From NCBI GenBank assembly GCA_046346845.1, contig JAXMHH010000003.1, positions 310,001-374,000 of the forward strand: a stretch of 64,000 nt of DNA. The letters run 5' to 3'. Every line of letters starts with the position of its first letter. The first letter of the stretch is position 1. The translations under genes and the position numbers were made by a program. Positions 23,767-33,750 of the stretch are shown here, piece after piece. The notes below the pieces were generated by a model. It searched no databases, was not told the DNA's origin, and saw only the letters and a list, made by a program, of their open reading frames with translations. The DNA is from DSSB01 sp046346845. GTDB taxonomy: Bacteria > UBA10199 > DSSB01.

Positions 23767-25911
23767 ATGCCGGATAAGGTGCAGGCACGATCTTCCCAAT
23801 CCTTGCGGCGCATCCTGGCCCTCCTGGCGCTGGGCCTCGCCGTGCAAATGCCCGCTGCGCTCCTGGCGAAGGCCAAGGAGAAGAAAGACGCGGAGGGGGC
23901 GACCCGCACCCTGTCTCGCCTGGTGCTGGGCGGCCAGCTCAGCGAGGCGCTAAAATTCCTCGAGGGCATCCCCGGAAAGAAATTGAAAGGCCAATGGCAG
24001 GCCCGGCTCAAGTTCATCGCTGCCTACCTGCACCTCAAGGCCCAGGAGTACGGCAAGGCGGCCGAGCTCTTCCAAGAGATCCGGGACCAATACCCCGTCC
24101 TCCGCGACTACATCGACTACTACCTCGCCATCGCCTGGCGCGAATCGGGCAAGGTGCAGGAATCCATCCGCCTGTTCTCCGAATTGGCGGCGCGGGTGCT
24201 GCCGCCGCGGCTCGCCCAAGGAACCGCCCGCGAGCTCAGCCTCGCCTACTGCAAGGCGGGCGATCGCGGCACCGCCGTCGACCGGCTGAACGCCCTCATC
24301 CAAAACGAGACCTCGCCCGCCAAAACCTACCGGCTGCGCTTCGATCGTGCCTCCTGCCTCTTGGCTTTGGGCGACAAGGCGGAGGCCTTCGCCCTGCTCA
24401 AGAACCTCTACCTCAATTACCCGGAAGGCGACCTGAACGCCGAAATCCTGGCCGCCCTGCAACAGGCGGATTCCGCCTTCCGGCTGAGCGCCGCCGATCA
24501 CGTCGAGCGCGCCGAGACCCTGTTGCGCAAGGGCAGGCCCGATCTGGCCGCTGTCGATCTGGAAGCGGCCCTCGCCATGCAAAACCCGCCCAACCTTTCG
24601 CTCCGAAAAAAGTTGGCCGAGGCCTATTTCAAGGCCCGGCGCTATGCGGACGCCGCCCGGCTGCTGGCCGAGCTGGGCGATCCCGAAGACCTGCCCGACC
24701 TGGCCAAGGCCTATGCGCGCAGCGACCAGTTCGAGGCGGCGACCGGGGTGTATCGCGAGTTGAGCCAAAGGCCGGGGGCCAATCTACCTGACATCCAATT
24801 CAAGCTGGCCTTTTTGAAAATGGACGAAGGCAAGCTCGAGGAGGCCAACGCGCAATTCACGGCCTTGCTGCAGGCCTATCCGCAGCATCCCAAGCGGGAC
24901 GCGGTCGATTGGTATTTGGCTTGGAATAATTACCGATTGGGCAGGCTCGAGGATGCGGACGCCGGTTTCGCGCGGGTGCAGGAGCGCGCCAACGCCAAAA
25001 ACGCCAAACGGGCCGCTTATTGGCGGGCCCGCGTGCTCGAGCGGCAAGGCCGCCACGCCGAGGCCAAGGCCGCCTTCGAGGCGATCGTTCGGGAAGACCC
25101 CTATTCCTATTACGGCTTCCTCAGCCAAAAGCGCCTCGAGGGTTCCTCCGATCCCGCCGCTCCGCCAAAAAAAGGCGTGGCGCATGAGCTGCCCCGCCTC
25201 GCCATCCCGGCCCCCTTCTCCCTCTCCAGCCTGGAAAACGAGGGCGGCAAGGAGCCCATGCGACGCCTGCGGGAGTTGCTGCTGGTGGGGCTCTGGGAGG
25301 ATTTTCTGGCCGAGCTCGACTTTGTGGCAGCCCGCGAAGGTGTCGAAGAGGAGTTTCGCCAGATCCAGTTCGCCTCCGCCAACGGCGGCGCCGCGGTCAG
25401 CGAGGCCGAAGACGAGGGCGGAGGGCGTTGGAACGCGAAGTACCCGCCCGCCTATGCGACCCTGGTTTCGCTCTTCAGCCAGGTCCGCAATTTTCCGATG
25501 CCGCTCGCCTGGGCGATCATGCGGGAAGAGAGCCACTTCCGGCCGCAGGTGGTGAGCGCCGCCGAGGCCATCGGCCTCATGCAGATCATCCCGCCCACCG
25601 GTTATGAAATCGCGCGGGAATTGGGGCGCAGCGGCTTCACCCCCGAGGACCTCTACCGACCGGTGGTGAATATCGAGTACGGCATCCAGTATTTAGCCAT
25701 GAACCAGCGCCGCTTCGGCGGGAAGCTCATCCCCACCATCGCCAGCTACAACGCCGGCCCCGAGGCCGCGGAACGCTGGTTGAAGGCCCGTCCGCAGCTG
25801 GATTGGGAGGAATTCGCGGAAGAGATCCCCTACGCCGAGACCCAAGACTATGTCCGCAAGGTCTTGCGCTCCTATTACCTCTATTCCCTGCTCTACGGAA
25901 ATCCAACCTAA
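23767..25911 (+). CDS. Soluble lytic murein transglycosylase (Slt70-like) with helical repeats
   Basis: It cleaves the MurNAc-GlcNAc bond of peptidoglycan to form 1,6-anhydro ends in the periplasm. From the ATG at 23767 the product is 714 residues, near the usual length of Slt70. An N-terminal hydrophobic leader (ILALLALGLAVQMPAALLAKA) is followed by about 530 residues of TPR-like superhelix (AAYLHLKAQEYGKAAELF, LAEAYFKARRYADAARLLAEL). The SLT domain (about 575-713) has the catalytic Glu in MREESHFRP, then AIGLMQIIPPTGYEIA, NIEYGIQYL and ASYNAGPEAAERW. No clear Shine-Dalgarno; an in-frame TTG 24 bases upstream is possible. Confidence 0.92.
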   Translation: MPDKVQARSSQSLRRILALLALGLAVQMPAALLAKAKEKKDAEGATRTLSRLVLGGQLSEALKFLEGIPGKKLKGQWQARLKFIAAYLHLKAQEYGKAAELFQEIRDQYPVLRDYIDYYLAIAWRESGKVQESIRLFSELAARVLPPRLAQGTARELSLAYCKAGDRGTAVDRLNALIQNETSPAKTYRLRFDRASCLLALGDKAEAFALLKNLYLNYPEGDLNAEILAALQQADSAFRLSAADHVERAETLLRKGRPDLAAVDLEAALAMQNPPNLSLRKKLAEAYFKARRYADAARLLAELGDPEDLPDLAKAYARSDQFEAATGVYRELSQRPGANLPDIQFKLAFLKMDEGKLEEANAQFTALLQAYPQHPKRDAVDWYLAWNNYRLGRLEDADAGFARVQERANAKNAKRAAYWRARVLERQGRHAEAKAAFEAIVREDPYSYYGFLSQKRLEGSSDPAAPPKKGVAHELPRLAIPAPFSLSSLENEGGKEPMRRLRELLLVGLWEDFLAELDFVAAREGVEEEFRQIQFASANGGAAVSEAEDEGGGRWNAKYPPAYATLVSLFSQVRNFPMPLAWAIMREESHFRPQVVSAAEAIGLMQIIPPTGYEIARELGRSGFTPEDLYRPVVNIEYGIQYLAMNQRRFGGKLIPTIASYNAGPEAAERWLKARPQLDWEEFAEEIPYAETQDYVRKVLRSYYLYSLLYGNPT

Positions 25912-25952
25912 GCCGCGAAATACCGCTTAACTTCCCGCAATCAGTGCCGGTC

Positions 25953-25981
25953 TTGAATTCAGGGGCCGCTATCCATAATAT
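25953..25981 (+). promoter_or_regulatory. Sigma-70-type promoter of the Tyr-rich gene
   Basis: TTGAAT and TAATAT are separated by exactly 17 bp, about 48 bp before the ATG at 26030. This is the best housekeeping-type promoter match seen in the rightward genes. Confidence 0.6.
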
Positions 25982-26029
25982 TAGGATGCTGTTGAGAGGA
26001 AAACCGGCGGCCCAAGCGAGGCGAAATCC

Positions 26030-26365
26030 ATGAAAAGGTATATGCAAATCTTGGCGCTGGCCTGTCTGAGTCTCGGGCTGTGGGGCTCTGCGGAGGCCCG
26101 CACCATCACGGTCTCCCCAAATCGCGGTTATTATTCCCGGGGCCATTACCCCTACGGCTATTATCCGACTACCTATTACCGGCCTTATCGGCCTTACCTG
26201 CCCTACTACCGCCCTTCCTATTATTTTTACCCTCCGGTCTACTCGCCCTATTACGGGCCGGCAGGATATTATAATCCCTATTACTATCCGGGTTATTACG
26301 GAAGCGGCGTGAGCATCTATTACAATGTCCCGGGCTTCGGCGTCTCGATTGGTTCGGGCTATTGA
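26030..26365 (+). CDS. Small exported Tyr/Pro-rich protein
   Basis: The product is 111 residues. A signal peptide (MKRYMQILALACLSLGLWGSAEA) leads into a mature part of which about a third is tyrosine, in short YYRP, PYYRP, YYNPYYYPGYY units, ending in a small Gly/Ser/Val tail (GVSIYYNVPGFGVSIGSGY). Such composition is seen in exported surface or matrix proteins of unknown role and can favour cross-linking or adhesion; that is inference. It has its own promoter and its 3' end overlaps the convergent giant gene by 7 bp. Confidence 0.75.
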   Translation: MKRYMQILALACLSLGLWGSAEARTITVSPNRGYYSRGHYPYGYYPTTYYRPYRPYLPYYRPSYYFYPPVYSPYYGPAGYYNPYYYPGYYGSGVSIYYNVPGFGVSIGSGY

Positions 26366-29300
26366 TCCGAGGAGGTTGGCGCGGGGGTGGAATTCTCCGC
26401 CAAGACGCGGTGCGAGCCCGTCACGCTGTTGTGGTTGAAGCCGGGGTTATTGAGGTCGACCCCCAACTCCGCGAAGGACTGCAAGATTTGGCTGCGGAAA
26501 AAGCTCGTATCGATGACACCAGCACTGTTTTGATTGGCATAACGCGTGGCCGTATTGTAGGCCCGAGCCACCGCGAAGGCCTTCGCCTCCAGCGGGTTTC
26601 TCCGCGCCTGATCGCCCGTAAATTCCATAACGCCGACGCCGGGGATGCTCTTCCCCTGCAGGTCCAAGACGGGATGCGAGAAAGGCATCCAGCGCGAATC
26701 CAAAAAGTCCTGTTTCGAATCGCCATGTAGGCCCCGAACCGCGGCCAGCAATTCCGAGGCATGTTCGCTGCGGAAGTAGACCCCCGCATAGGGCGTCTTC
26801 ATCCCCTGGGTGCTGAGCGGCAGGACGACCTCCACCGGGACGCCAAGGGTCAGGAAGTGCCGGTACACGGCCTCCAAGACCGCCACCTCGCTGCCCGGCT
26901 TCAGGGAGAGGGCAAACATGCTGTCGGGCTTGGGCCCGTCCTTGTCGGAGAAGGACGAGAACTTCAGGTTCAGGCCGTCGCTTTCCAGACGGTAGACGTT
27001 TTTGAGGCGCCCCTCCAACCAATAGCGGCCGACCATCTCGATCAGTTTGCCCTGCATCTCCTTGGACATCGCGGGGCCCGGTGCGGCCTTGCCGCTTTCG
27101 AAACCGACGTCATAGCCCACCACCTTGGTGAAAAAACCCAGGATTTGCCCCGATTCCTCGGTCGAGCCCACCGCCAGGCGATTGGGGATGTTGCTCACCT
27201 GGGGAAAGGCCTTCATCGTGTCCAAGGCCACGCGCAGCTGGGCGCGGTCGGACTGCAGCAAGGGCTCGACCTGCGGCAGGATTGCGGGCGAAACGAGATC
27301 GGGATGGATCTTTCGCAGCTCGTCGACCTGGGCCAGCTCTTCCAAGGAAATTCGCCGCGGCGCCACCGCCACCTGTCGCGGCGGCTCCGCGCGCACCGTC
27401 TCGATGCCGTCTCCCTGCGCGGCCCCCGTGGCAGGCTGGTCGGGGTCGGGCGTCGCCAAGACCTCTTCCGCAATCCCCGCAAAGGACTCTTCCGGCGCAA
27501 CGGCTGCGGGAGGCGGAGCCGACGGGGGTTTGGGCGGCGGCACCGAATTCGCTTTGGGGGATAGCTCCTCGTCTTCCGCGGCGAATTCGCGGCCCCAATT
27601 CGCCGTCGGGTCGTCCTCTTCCGCGGGCGGCGGAGGCGGTTCGGATTTCGGCCGGGCGGTGACAGCTTGGAAAATGGGCCTTTGCACCGTGGGAGGCGCC
27701 GATTCCTCGACGTCGCCCAGGGCGCTCTGCGCCAACAAATCGGCGCGCACCGGAAACACCCCGGTCTTCACCCCTTCCGACACCGTGGCGGGGCCTGGGA
27801 GAGTCTCGACCGTCGGCAGAGGAGGCGGCGGCACGCGAGGCACCCTCGCCACCGCCTGTCCACGACCGGGAGGAGGTGGCGGCATCAAGGGGGAACTAAT
27901 TTTTTGCGGAGGCGGCAGAGGCGGAGGAACCGGGGCCTTCTTCCTGGGAGGCGGCTTGGGTGGCGGGGTCACGGTCTTCACCATGTCCGGGCCGAGCTCG
28001 AGGACGGGCTCTTCACCTTGAGAAGAGCCCACCATCATGTCGTCTCCGGCCAACTCAAAATCTCCCTCACTATCCTCGGGCAAGGGCTCGGCGCGGGAAA
28101 CGGCTTCCGGCTTCAAATATTCGGGTTTGTGGAAAAGCAGGCCCAGGCCGATTCCCTCTTTGGCGTCTCCGCCCAACTCTATCGGATCGCCGCTGGTCAG
28201 GGGGTGGACTTCGCCGGCTTGGATGAGCTTGGCCTTGAGATAGGTCGGGTGGCTGTCGCTCAACGCCCGCAGATACCACTGCCCCTGCGCGTCGATAAAG
28301 ATTTCGCAGTGCTCGGGGGCGATCTTCTCCGAATCCAGTTTAACAAACTCGGTCGTCCCCTTGGCGGGCTTGGCGGTGCCGGACCCAAAGACGTAGCGCG
28401 TCGTGCTGCGGTCGGCCCGGAGGAAATACTTGCCGAGGACGTTGCTGCGCAGGGTCATCGCCGGCATGTCGCTGTCGAGGTTGGCGAGCAAGGCCACCGG
28501 AAATTCGGAGGCGGGCTGGAGATCCTTGGGCGCATTGGAGGTCCTCAGCCAGGGGATCTCGAAACTGAACTGGATCCCGCCCCGTTTTCCCGTCTGATCT
28601 CCCAGGGCGAAGATTCGGCCCGGAACCAAGGGGATGCGCTCGCCGCGGTCCAACTTGCGGAAGCCGTCGACGTAAACCCCCTGCTCAGAGTTGGGATCCG
28701 GCGAGAGGAACCATTGGTACTCGCCTCCCCCCGCCTTGCGTCCCAAAAAGATCTCGGCATGGTTGGGATCGATGCGATGCCCCTCGACCTGGACGCCGAC
28801 CTGGTTCTTTTCGGTGACTTCGGGCGCGCTGCCCAGGAGATACCGGGTGCTCTGGCGGTCCGCGACCAGGCCGTGGACGCCGCCGCTGGACACCAAGACG
28901 AAAGGCGCCTGGCCCTCGGGAATCTTTTCCAAAAAGGCCTGGGGAAACAGAGTGGGCATGTCGATGGGCACGGGAATGCCGGGCCGCGTCTTCTCGGCGT
29001 CGTCCATCGGATCGCGGTAATCCCCCACCAGGGTCGGTCGATCGCCGACGGGCAGCTCGGAATCGCCTTCCACCGGGCCCAGATCGGCGCCCGCGATCGG
29101 AGTGGGCAGGAACTCACGGGCCGGAGGGGGCGGAGGTACCGGCGCTCCCGGCACGGAGGCGTTCGGATTCGGGAACATCATATCTCCCGGCCGGCGACGG
29201 ATGGCGGTCGGCAACTCGTCCATGGGCTTATGGGGGTCCAGCGCCTCGCCAACCTTGTGCAGGGGGACCTCCATCGCGGGAGGGGCCGGCAACACCAGCG

Positions 29301-32300
29301 AGCCCTCGCCGGAGTGCGCTAGGTCCTTGGGCTCGGGATGGAGGAGAAATTCGAAGATCTGGTGCTGGAGAAAGAGCTGGTCGCGCGGCTCGAGGAAGAC
29401 CCAGTCCTGGCGTCCGACCCCCGGTTGGGAGGACTCCGAATCCTTGGTCAGCTTCTCGAGGGTCCAGCGTTTTTCGCCTTCAGGGCGGATTCGCGCCGTC
29501 TCGACCCTGGCGTTCGGATCGAGCTTTTGCAGCACCCAACGCCCCTTCGCGTCGATGTAGATCTTCGCGATCGGCGGGACGCCATTGGCCAGGCTCAAAT
29601 TCCATACCGGTTTCCCAGTGCGCAGGGGCAGGACCAAGTCCCGGAAAGACTTCAATTCGCCCACCTCGAGGTTGGCGTCGGCCGGGATGCTCTTGTCCGG
29701 AAAGACGACGTCGAAGGGAAAGGAGTCAGCCGGCTTCGGCGGATCCAACCGCTTCTGCGAGCGAGGCACGGGCACCTGCACGATGGTGGTGGTGCCCGGA
29801 TGGGGCTCCAGCAAGTTGCCGTCCGGTTCGAGCCGAAATTGGAAGTTGTCGCCCAACTGCACCAAGTCGCCCGGCTTGGCGAGGACGTATTCTCCGGCGC
29901 CGAGCTTCTTCCCGTTGACGTAGGTTCCGAAAGTGCTGCCGGTATCGGCGATGTACCAGAAAATATTGGCCTGATCCCGGAGCAAGATGGCGTGGTATTG
30001 GTTGACGTCCGGGTATCGGTCGCCGACGTTGAGGCTGGCCTCTTCGTGCTGGTATTCCACCCCTTCCCGGCCGATGAGGCCGCGACCGATCCACAGGCGC
30101 TTGAGGTTCTTGATGTCGACCTTCCAGGCGAGTTCGCCCGCCTTGATGGTGAAGGCGCTGGTGCCCGTCTTGGGCTTGAGGGTGATGGGCCGGTCTTTCT
30201 TCGGCTTCTCCGCCTTGAGTTCGGGCAAAACCTTCTCGGCTCCAGAGAGTCGGATCTTCAGCTCGGCCAAATTCCCCTGCATCCGTCCACCGGTTAGATG
30301 GTTGGCCAAACCGAAGCCGATGGCGGCCTGCCCGTACATCACCGCGGCGTCGAACCAATGCTCGCCCAGGCTTTGGGGATTGTCCGCCTGCCATTTCAGG
30401 CGGCGGGACAAGGCCCCGGAGGCGTACATCGCGCCGATGCCTCCCAGGTGGTTGGCCGCCGCCGAGACGACGCGTCCCGTCCTGGTGAGGGCCTTGGCGC
30501 TGGCCTGGTCGACGAAGATGCGCCCCGTCGGGCTGACCATCAACTCGGCGCCTTCCGCCGCGGTCTTGCCGCCGAACAAGCCGCCCCACTTGCCCTCGGC
30601 GAGCGTACGGGTGAAACGCCCCGAAATCGCATGGGCTCCGCGCATCCCCGCAAACAAGAACGAGGCGCCGGCGACTTCCTTCCAGAAACCGACGCCGAAT
30701 TTCGACGGGTCATGGAAGGCCGATTCCAGGCCGCGATGCATCGCGGAGAAGGCGAAGGCCTCGCCGCCGATGCCCAACAGGCTCGCCGCGAACCGGCCCG
30801 CGCCGCCGACCTTGGTGAAGGCGCCGATGGCGCGCAGGCCCGCGAACTCCGTCGCCACACCGAGGAAGGGCGCGGCGCCCATTGCGGCCAGCATCTTGGG
30901 ATCAGCGACTTGCTTGGCAAAGCGCGGCGCGAGAAATTCTAATTTTGCGCCGAGGGAGCCTTGGCCCGCGGCCACCTTGAGGACCCGTTCCGCCTCGTCC
31001 TTGACCGAATCGACCTTGGCCAGGCGCTGGAGGATCTGGACCGCGGAGGCGCTGAAGTCCGAGTTCTTGAGCAGGTCCTCGCGGGCGAAGAGCAAAAATT
31101 GGCTGGCGCGAAGCTTGTCATCGCTCTCGCGGCCGATCGCATCGAGTTGGGCGAGCCGCGGATCGGCGAGCAGCCGCTCGCGGAGGGCGGCCTCGGCGCC
31201 CTCTAATTTCAATGCCCGCAGCGCGGCAAAGGCGTTAGCGGCGGGGCTTTGCTTGGATTGCTCGGCGGCCTTTTGAAAGACCGATTGGACGAGGGCCCCT
31301 TCCTTTTGAAAATCGACCGGCGCCCTTCCCTTCACCTTGGCGTTGTACCAACCGAGGCTGGCGTCGTAGCGCTGCGCCAGCGCATCCATCGCCACCGCAT
31401 ACATGGCATCCAAGGCCTCGCCGGCTCCCGCGGGGGTCTCGGCGAGCGGGGCTGCGTCTGCGGCGAGGCGCCGCGCCAGCGGGGATCGGTAATCCTTGGG
31501 CAGGCCGAGGGGTTTGGCCAGCAAGGCCTTCACAGGATCAGACTGGGCCCCCGGCAGCAGGACCGGCAGCAGGTCTTGGAGGAATTTTCCTCCGGCCTCG
31601 AGGGTGGGGCCCGTTTCCTGCTGCAAGCGGTCGACGTAGGCCTGGTATTCCGCGTTGCCGGAGGCTTCCGGGGCCAGCTCCCAACTCCGCTTCACCTCTT
31701 TCAAGGCCAGGGTCTTCGGGTCGAGGACGAAGCGGTCTTTCAGCAGGATGCGCCCGTTGGCGGGATCTTCGTCCGCGTCCACCGCGAAGGTGAAGACGAG
31801 CTCGAGGGAGTCTTCTCCCGGCACGACGGCGAATTGGTTTAACTTGTCCTTCACCTTGAGCTTGAGCTCGGGGAGCTTGGCGTCTTGCTCGCGCTGCTTG
31901 AGGATCACCGCGTTGGCAGCGGTGATGTAGCTGGAATCTTTGACCCAAACCTCGCGGATCTCGGGGAGCGTGGCGCCGTTTTCGTCGGTGATCGGCCGAC
32001 CGAAGGTACGGGCCACGGTCTTGGCGAATTTCTGCACCTTCTCATCGTCCGCTTTCAGGGGGTTCGCGGCGAAGGCGGCTCGGTATTTCTCGACCCAGGC
32101 CTGCCAATTGCCTTGGCCCTTGCCGTTGTACTCGGCGGAGCGGTTGAACGACTTGAGGCCTTGCTCGGAGGGGTCGAAGAGGAAGGTGTCGCGCAGGTAG
32201 AGGCGGCCGTCTTCCGGATTGGAATTGTCGTCGACCGGGTAGACGAAAGTGACCTCGACGTCGCCGTTGGCCTGGATCTTGGCCTCGGTGCGAGCCTCGG

Positions 32301-32445
32301 GGTCCTTGCCCAGGATATTGAGAGGAATCTTGTCGGGATCTCCGTCGCCGTTGAGCGCCGTCAACTGGTCGAAGAATTCCCGATTTTTCCTCAGCAAATC
32401 CCGGGTTTCCCCGGATAATTTGAAGGTGCCCCCGTGCTTGGTCAT
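26359..32445 (-). CDS. Giant paralogue 1: shared N-module, hydrophobic module, serial FHA-like domains
   Basis: This 2028-residue protein has no signal peptide. Residues 1-280 are the shared N-module (LSGETRDLLRKNREFFDQL; DPEARTEAKIQANGDVEV; EDGRLYLRDTFLFDPS). Residues 280-500 are helical, and about 504-715 is the hydrophobic Gly/Ala module (DPKMLAAMGAAPFLGVATEF). About 782-870 is a clear FHA domain (STFGTYVNGKKL), but the usual Ser-x-x-His is NQYH. About 935-1037, 1182-1300 (EQGVYVDG) and 1318-1445 (IAPEHCEIFI) are FHA-like folds of decreasing fidelity. About 1455-1710 is Pro-rich (PPPKPPPRKK), and 1711-2028 is a globular end of unknown type. FHA domains bind phosphothreonine peptides. Its neighbours upstream are a decayed gene and two longer paralogues; the function is unknown. 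Confidence 0.85.
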   Translation of the reverse strand: MTKHGGTFKLSGETRDLLRKNREFFDQLTALNGDGDPDKIPLNILGKDPEARTEAKIQANGDVEVTFVYPVDDNSNPEDGRLYLRDTFLFDPSEQGLKSFNRSAEYNGKGQGNWQAWVEKYRAAFAANPLKADDEKVQKFAKTVARTFGRPITDENGATLPEIREVWVKDSSYITAANAVILKQREQDAKLPELKLKVKDKLNQFAVVPGEDSLELVFTFAVDADEDPANGRILLKDRFVLDPKTLALKEVKRSWELAPEASGNAEYQAYVDRLQQETGPTLEAGGKFLQDLLPVLLPGAQSDPVKALLAKPLGLPKDYRSPLARRLAADAAPLAETPAGAGEALDAMYAVAMDALAQRYDASLGWYNAKVKGRAPVDFQKEGALVQSVFQKAAEQSKQSPAANAFAALRALKLEGAEAALRERLLADPRLAQLDAIGRESDDKLRASQFLLFAREDLLKNSDFSASAVQILQRLAKVDSVKDEAERVLKVAAGQGSLGAKLEFLAPRFAKQVADPKMLAAMGAAPFLGVATEFAGLRAIGAFTKVGGAGRFAASLLGIGGEAFAFSAMHRGLESAFHDPSKFGVGFWKEVAGASFLFAGMRGAHAISGRFTRTLAEGKWGGLFGGKTAAEGAELMVSPTGRIFVDQASAKALTRTGRVVSAAANHLGGIGAMYASGALSRRLKWQADNPQSLGEHWFDAAVMYGQAAIGFGLANHLTGGRMQGNLAELKIRLSGAEKVLPELKAEKPKKDRPITLKPKTGTSAFTIKAGELAWKVDIKNLKRLWIGRGLIGREGVEYQHEEASLNVGDRYPDVNQYHAILLRDQANIFWYIADTGSTFGTYVNGKKLGAGEYVLAKPGDLVQLGDNFQFRLEPDGNLLEPHPGTTTIVQVPVPRSQKRLDPPKPADSFPFDVVFPDKSIPADANLEVGELKSFRDLVLPLRTGKPVWNLSLANGVPPIAKIYIDAKGRWVLQKLDPNARVETARIRPEGEKRWTLEKLTKDSESSQPGVGRQDWVFLEPRDQLFLQHQIFEFLLHPEPKDLAHSGEGSLVLPAPPAMEVPLHKVGEALDPHKPMDELPTAIRRRPGDMMFPNPNASVPGAPVPPPPPAREFLPTPIAGADLGPVEGDSELPVGDRPTLVGDYRDPMDDAEKTRPGIPVPIDMPTLFPQAFLEKIPEGQAPFVLVSSGGVHGLVADRQSTRYLLGSAPEVTEKNQVGVQVEGHRIDPNHAEIFLGRKAGGGEYQWFLSPDPNSEQGVYVDGFRKLDRGERIPLVPGRIFALGDQTGKRGGIQFSFEIPWLRTSNAPKDLQPASEFPVALLANLDSDMPAMTLRSNVLGKYFLRADRSTTRYVFGSGTAKPAKGTTEFVKLDSEKIAPEHCEIFIDAQGQWYLRALSDSHPTYLKAKLIQAGEVHPLTSGDPIELGGDAKEGIGLGLLFHKPEYLKPEAVSRAEPLPEDSEGDFELAGDDMMVGSSQGEEPVLELGPDMVKTVTPPPKPPPRKKAPVPPPLPPPQKISSPLMPPPPPGRGQAVARVPRVPPPPLPTVETLPGPATVSEGVKTGVFPVRADLLAQSALGDVEESAPPTVQRPIFQAVTARPKSEPPPPPAEEDDPTANWGREFAAEDEELSPKANSVPPPKPPSAPPPAAVAPEESFAGIAEEVLATPDPDQPATGAAQGDGIETVRAEPPRQVAVAPRRISLEELAQVDELRKIHPDLVSPAILPQVEPLLQSDRAQLRVALDTMKAFPQVSNIPNRLAVGSTEESGQILGFFTKVVGYDVGFESGKAAPGPAMSKEMQGKLIEMVGRYWLEGRLKNVYRLESDGLNLKFSSFSDKDGPKPDSMFALSLKPGSEVAVLEAVYRHFLTLGVPVEVVLPLSTQGMKTPYAGVYFRSEHASELLAAVRGLHGDSKQDFLDSRWMPFSHPVLDLQGKSIPGVGVMEFTGDQARRNPLEAKAFAVARAYNTATRYANQNSAGVIDTSFFRSQILQSFAELGVDLNNPGFNHNSVTGSHRVLAENSTPAPTSSDQ

Positions 32446-32681
32446 GCCTAGAAACCCCGCCCCCCGGCGGAGTTCTATAAAGATACCGGAACCTTACGAA
32501 AGCCGACCACCCGGTACCTGCCGGGCCCTCGGTCATCGCGACCCGGACCCTGGGTTGTAAAAATTTTGGGAACGGCCCGGCAAAGCCGCGTCCTGACTCG
32601 CTTTTCTGTTGCCGGACTTTCGAGGTCTTATCGCCCCATGCCGGTAAAAGTTGTCTTTTGGAATAAGATCAAGACAAATTT
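32446..32681. other. Leader and intergenic region of giant paralogue 1
   Basis: These 236 bp hold no coding sequence. The bases just before the ATG are G-rich (GGGGGGCGGGG) and lack a normal Shine-Dalgarno. On the minus strand TTGAAT and TTATTC lie 17 bp apart, starting at the decayed gene's stop, a weak promoter candidate. The hairpin found in the leaders of the other two giants is absent. Confidence 0.4.
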
Positions 32682-33697
32682 TTATTCAATTTTTCGACCC
32701 CGAGCCGCCAGATAGGCCTGGATGGGCGCCAGATTGGCCAACATCGGGCTGATGTCGGCGTATTTTCCGTCAAAAGGCCTGTAAAATCGCCGATCCAGGC
32801 CGCCAATTTGGGAATAGTATTCCAGCGGTTTCGAGGTCAAAACCCCCGAGTCGATCACCGAGTCGTAGGTCCCGTGCGAGTTGACCCGGGCATCCGCGAA
32901 GCGGATGGACTGGATCCACGCCCTGCCCGCTCCGTCCTCCGCCATGGTCCACAGTACCGGGCGTTCCCGGCTTATTCCGTTTTCCTTCACGGCCAGTTTG
33001 CCACCGGAAAAGGTCGAGAGCTTGGTCCTGCCCAGCAGGGAGTGGTCGTAATAGCTCACCTCCCCCGGCTCTTGGTGGAAATCGGGGGCAAAACCCTCGG
33101 GGAGTTGCAGGGCGGCTAAATCCGCGGCAGTGGGCAATTGGCCGTTATTCCACTTGAAGACCTTGCCCGGCTGATACTGCTGCACCTGAAAGAGGTCGGG
33201 GGATTCCGCGAAGGCCACCGTCAATCCGAAGGTCCGGAGCGCGCGCTCGGCGGAATCGGACTCCATCTGCATCACATCAAAGGCAGCCCATTTTTGATCC
33301 GACGGGCTCGGCCTGGGCCAAGTCTTTGCTGTCCAAGAAGAAAGAGAGATTTCGCGGACGGGCTGGGTCTCCCGCCGTGTAATGCCGGCCCAAACCCTTG
33401 GAAAAAATGCGCGCGCCCGAGAGATAGGGGTATACCGCTAATTGCCTGCTGAGTCGGACTTAGAACAACCGGCGCTTGAGCACGGGTTTATCCCCGGACC
33501 GATCGGGAACCAGGGCGACCGCGAAAAAGGAGCACCTGCACGACCTTGACCACCCGAAATAAACAGCCTATCTCCCCGGCGCGGACGCGCTCCACGGGCT
33601 GCAGCTGCGAATCCTTCAGGAGAAAATCGGCGCGAGGATCGCCTTGGGCCAGCCTTTCCAACTGTTTCCGAACCGGAGGCGTGATCCCTTCGGGCAT
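32682..33697 (-). pseudogene. Decayed gene between giant paralogues 1 and 2
   Basis: Three consecutive minus-strand fragments read as one protein once frameshifts are allowed. The first is MPEGITPPVRKQLERLAQ... from an ATG at 33697. A shift is then needed to reach VALVPDRSGDKPVLKRRLF, which ends at a TAA. The same frame resumes as LSRQLAVYPYLSGARIFSKG ... FFLDSKDLAQAEPVGSKM, followed by another shift into AAFDVMQMESDSAERALRTF. That last fragment is open (GTG at 33275) for 197 residues to the stop at 32682. At least two frameshifts and one stop interrupt it. If intact it would encode about 335 residues. I do not recognise the family; the 197-residue part might still be translated. Confidence 0.55.
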
Positions 33698-33750
33698 GGG
33701 GAGTGTTCTATCCCACGAGATCTCGTCTTCCCCCGCAACGGGATCCCTCG

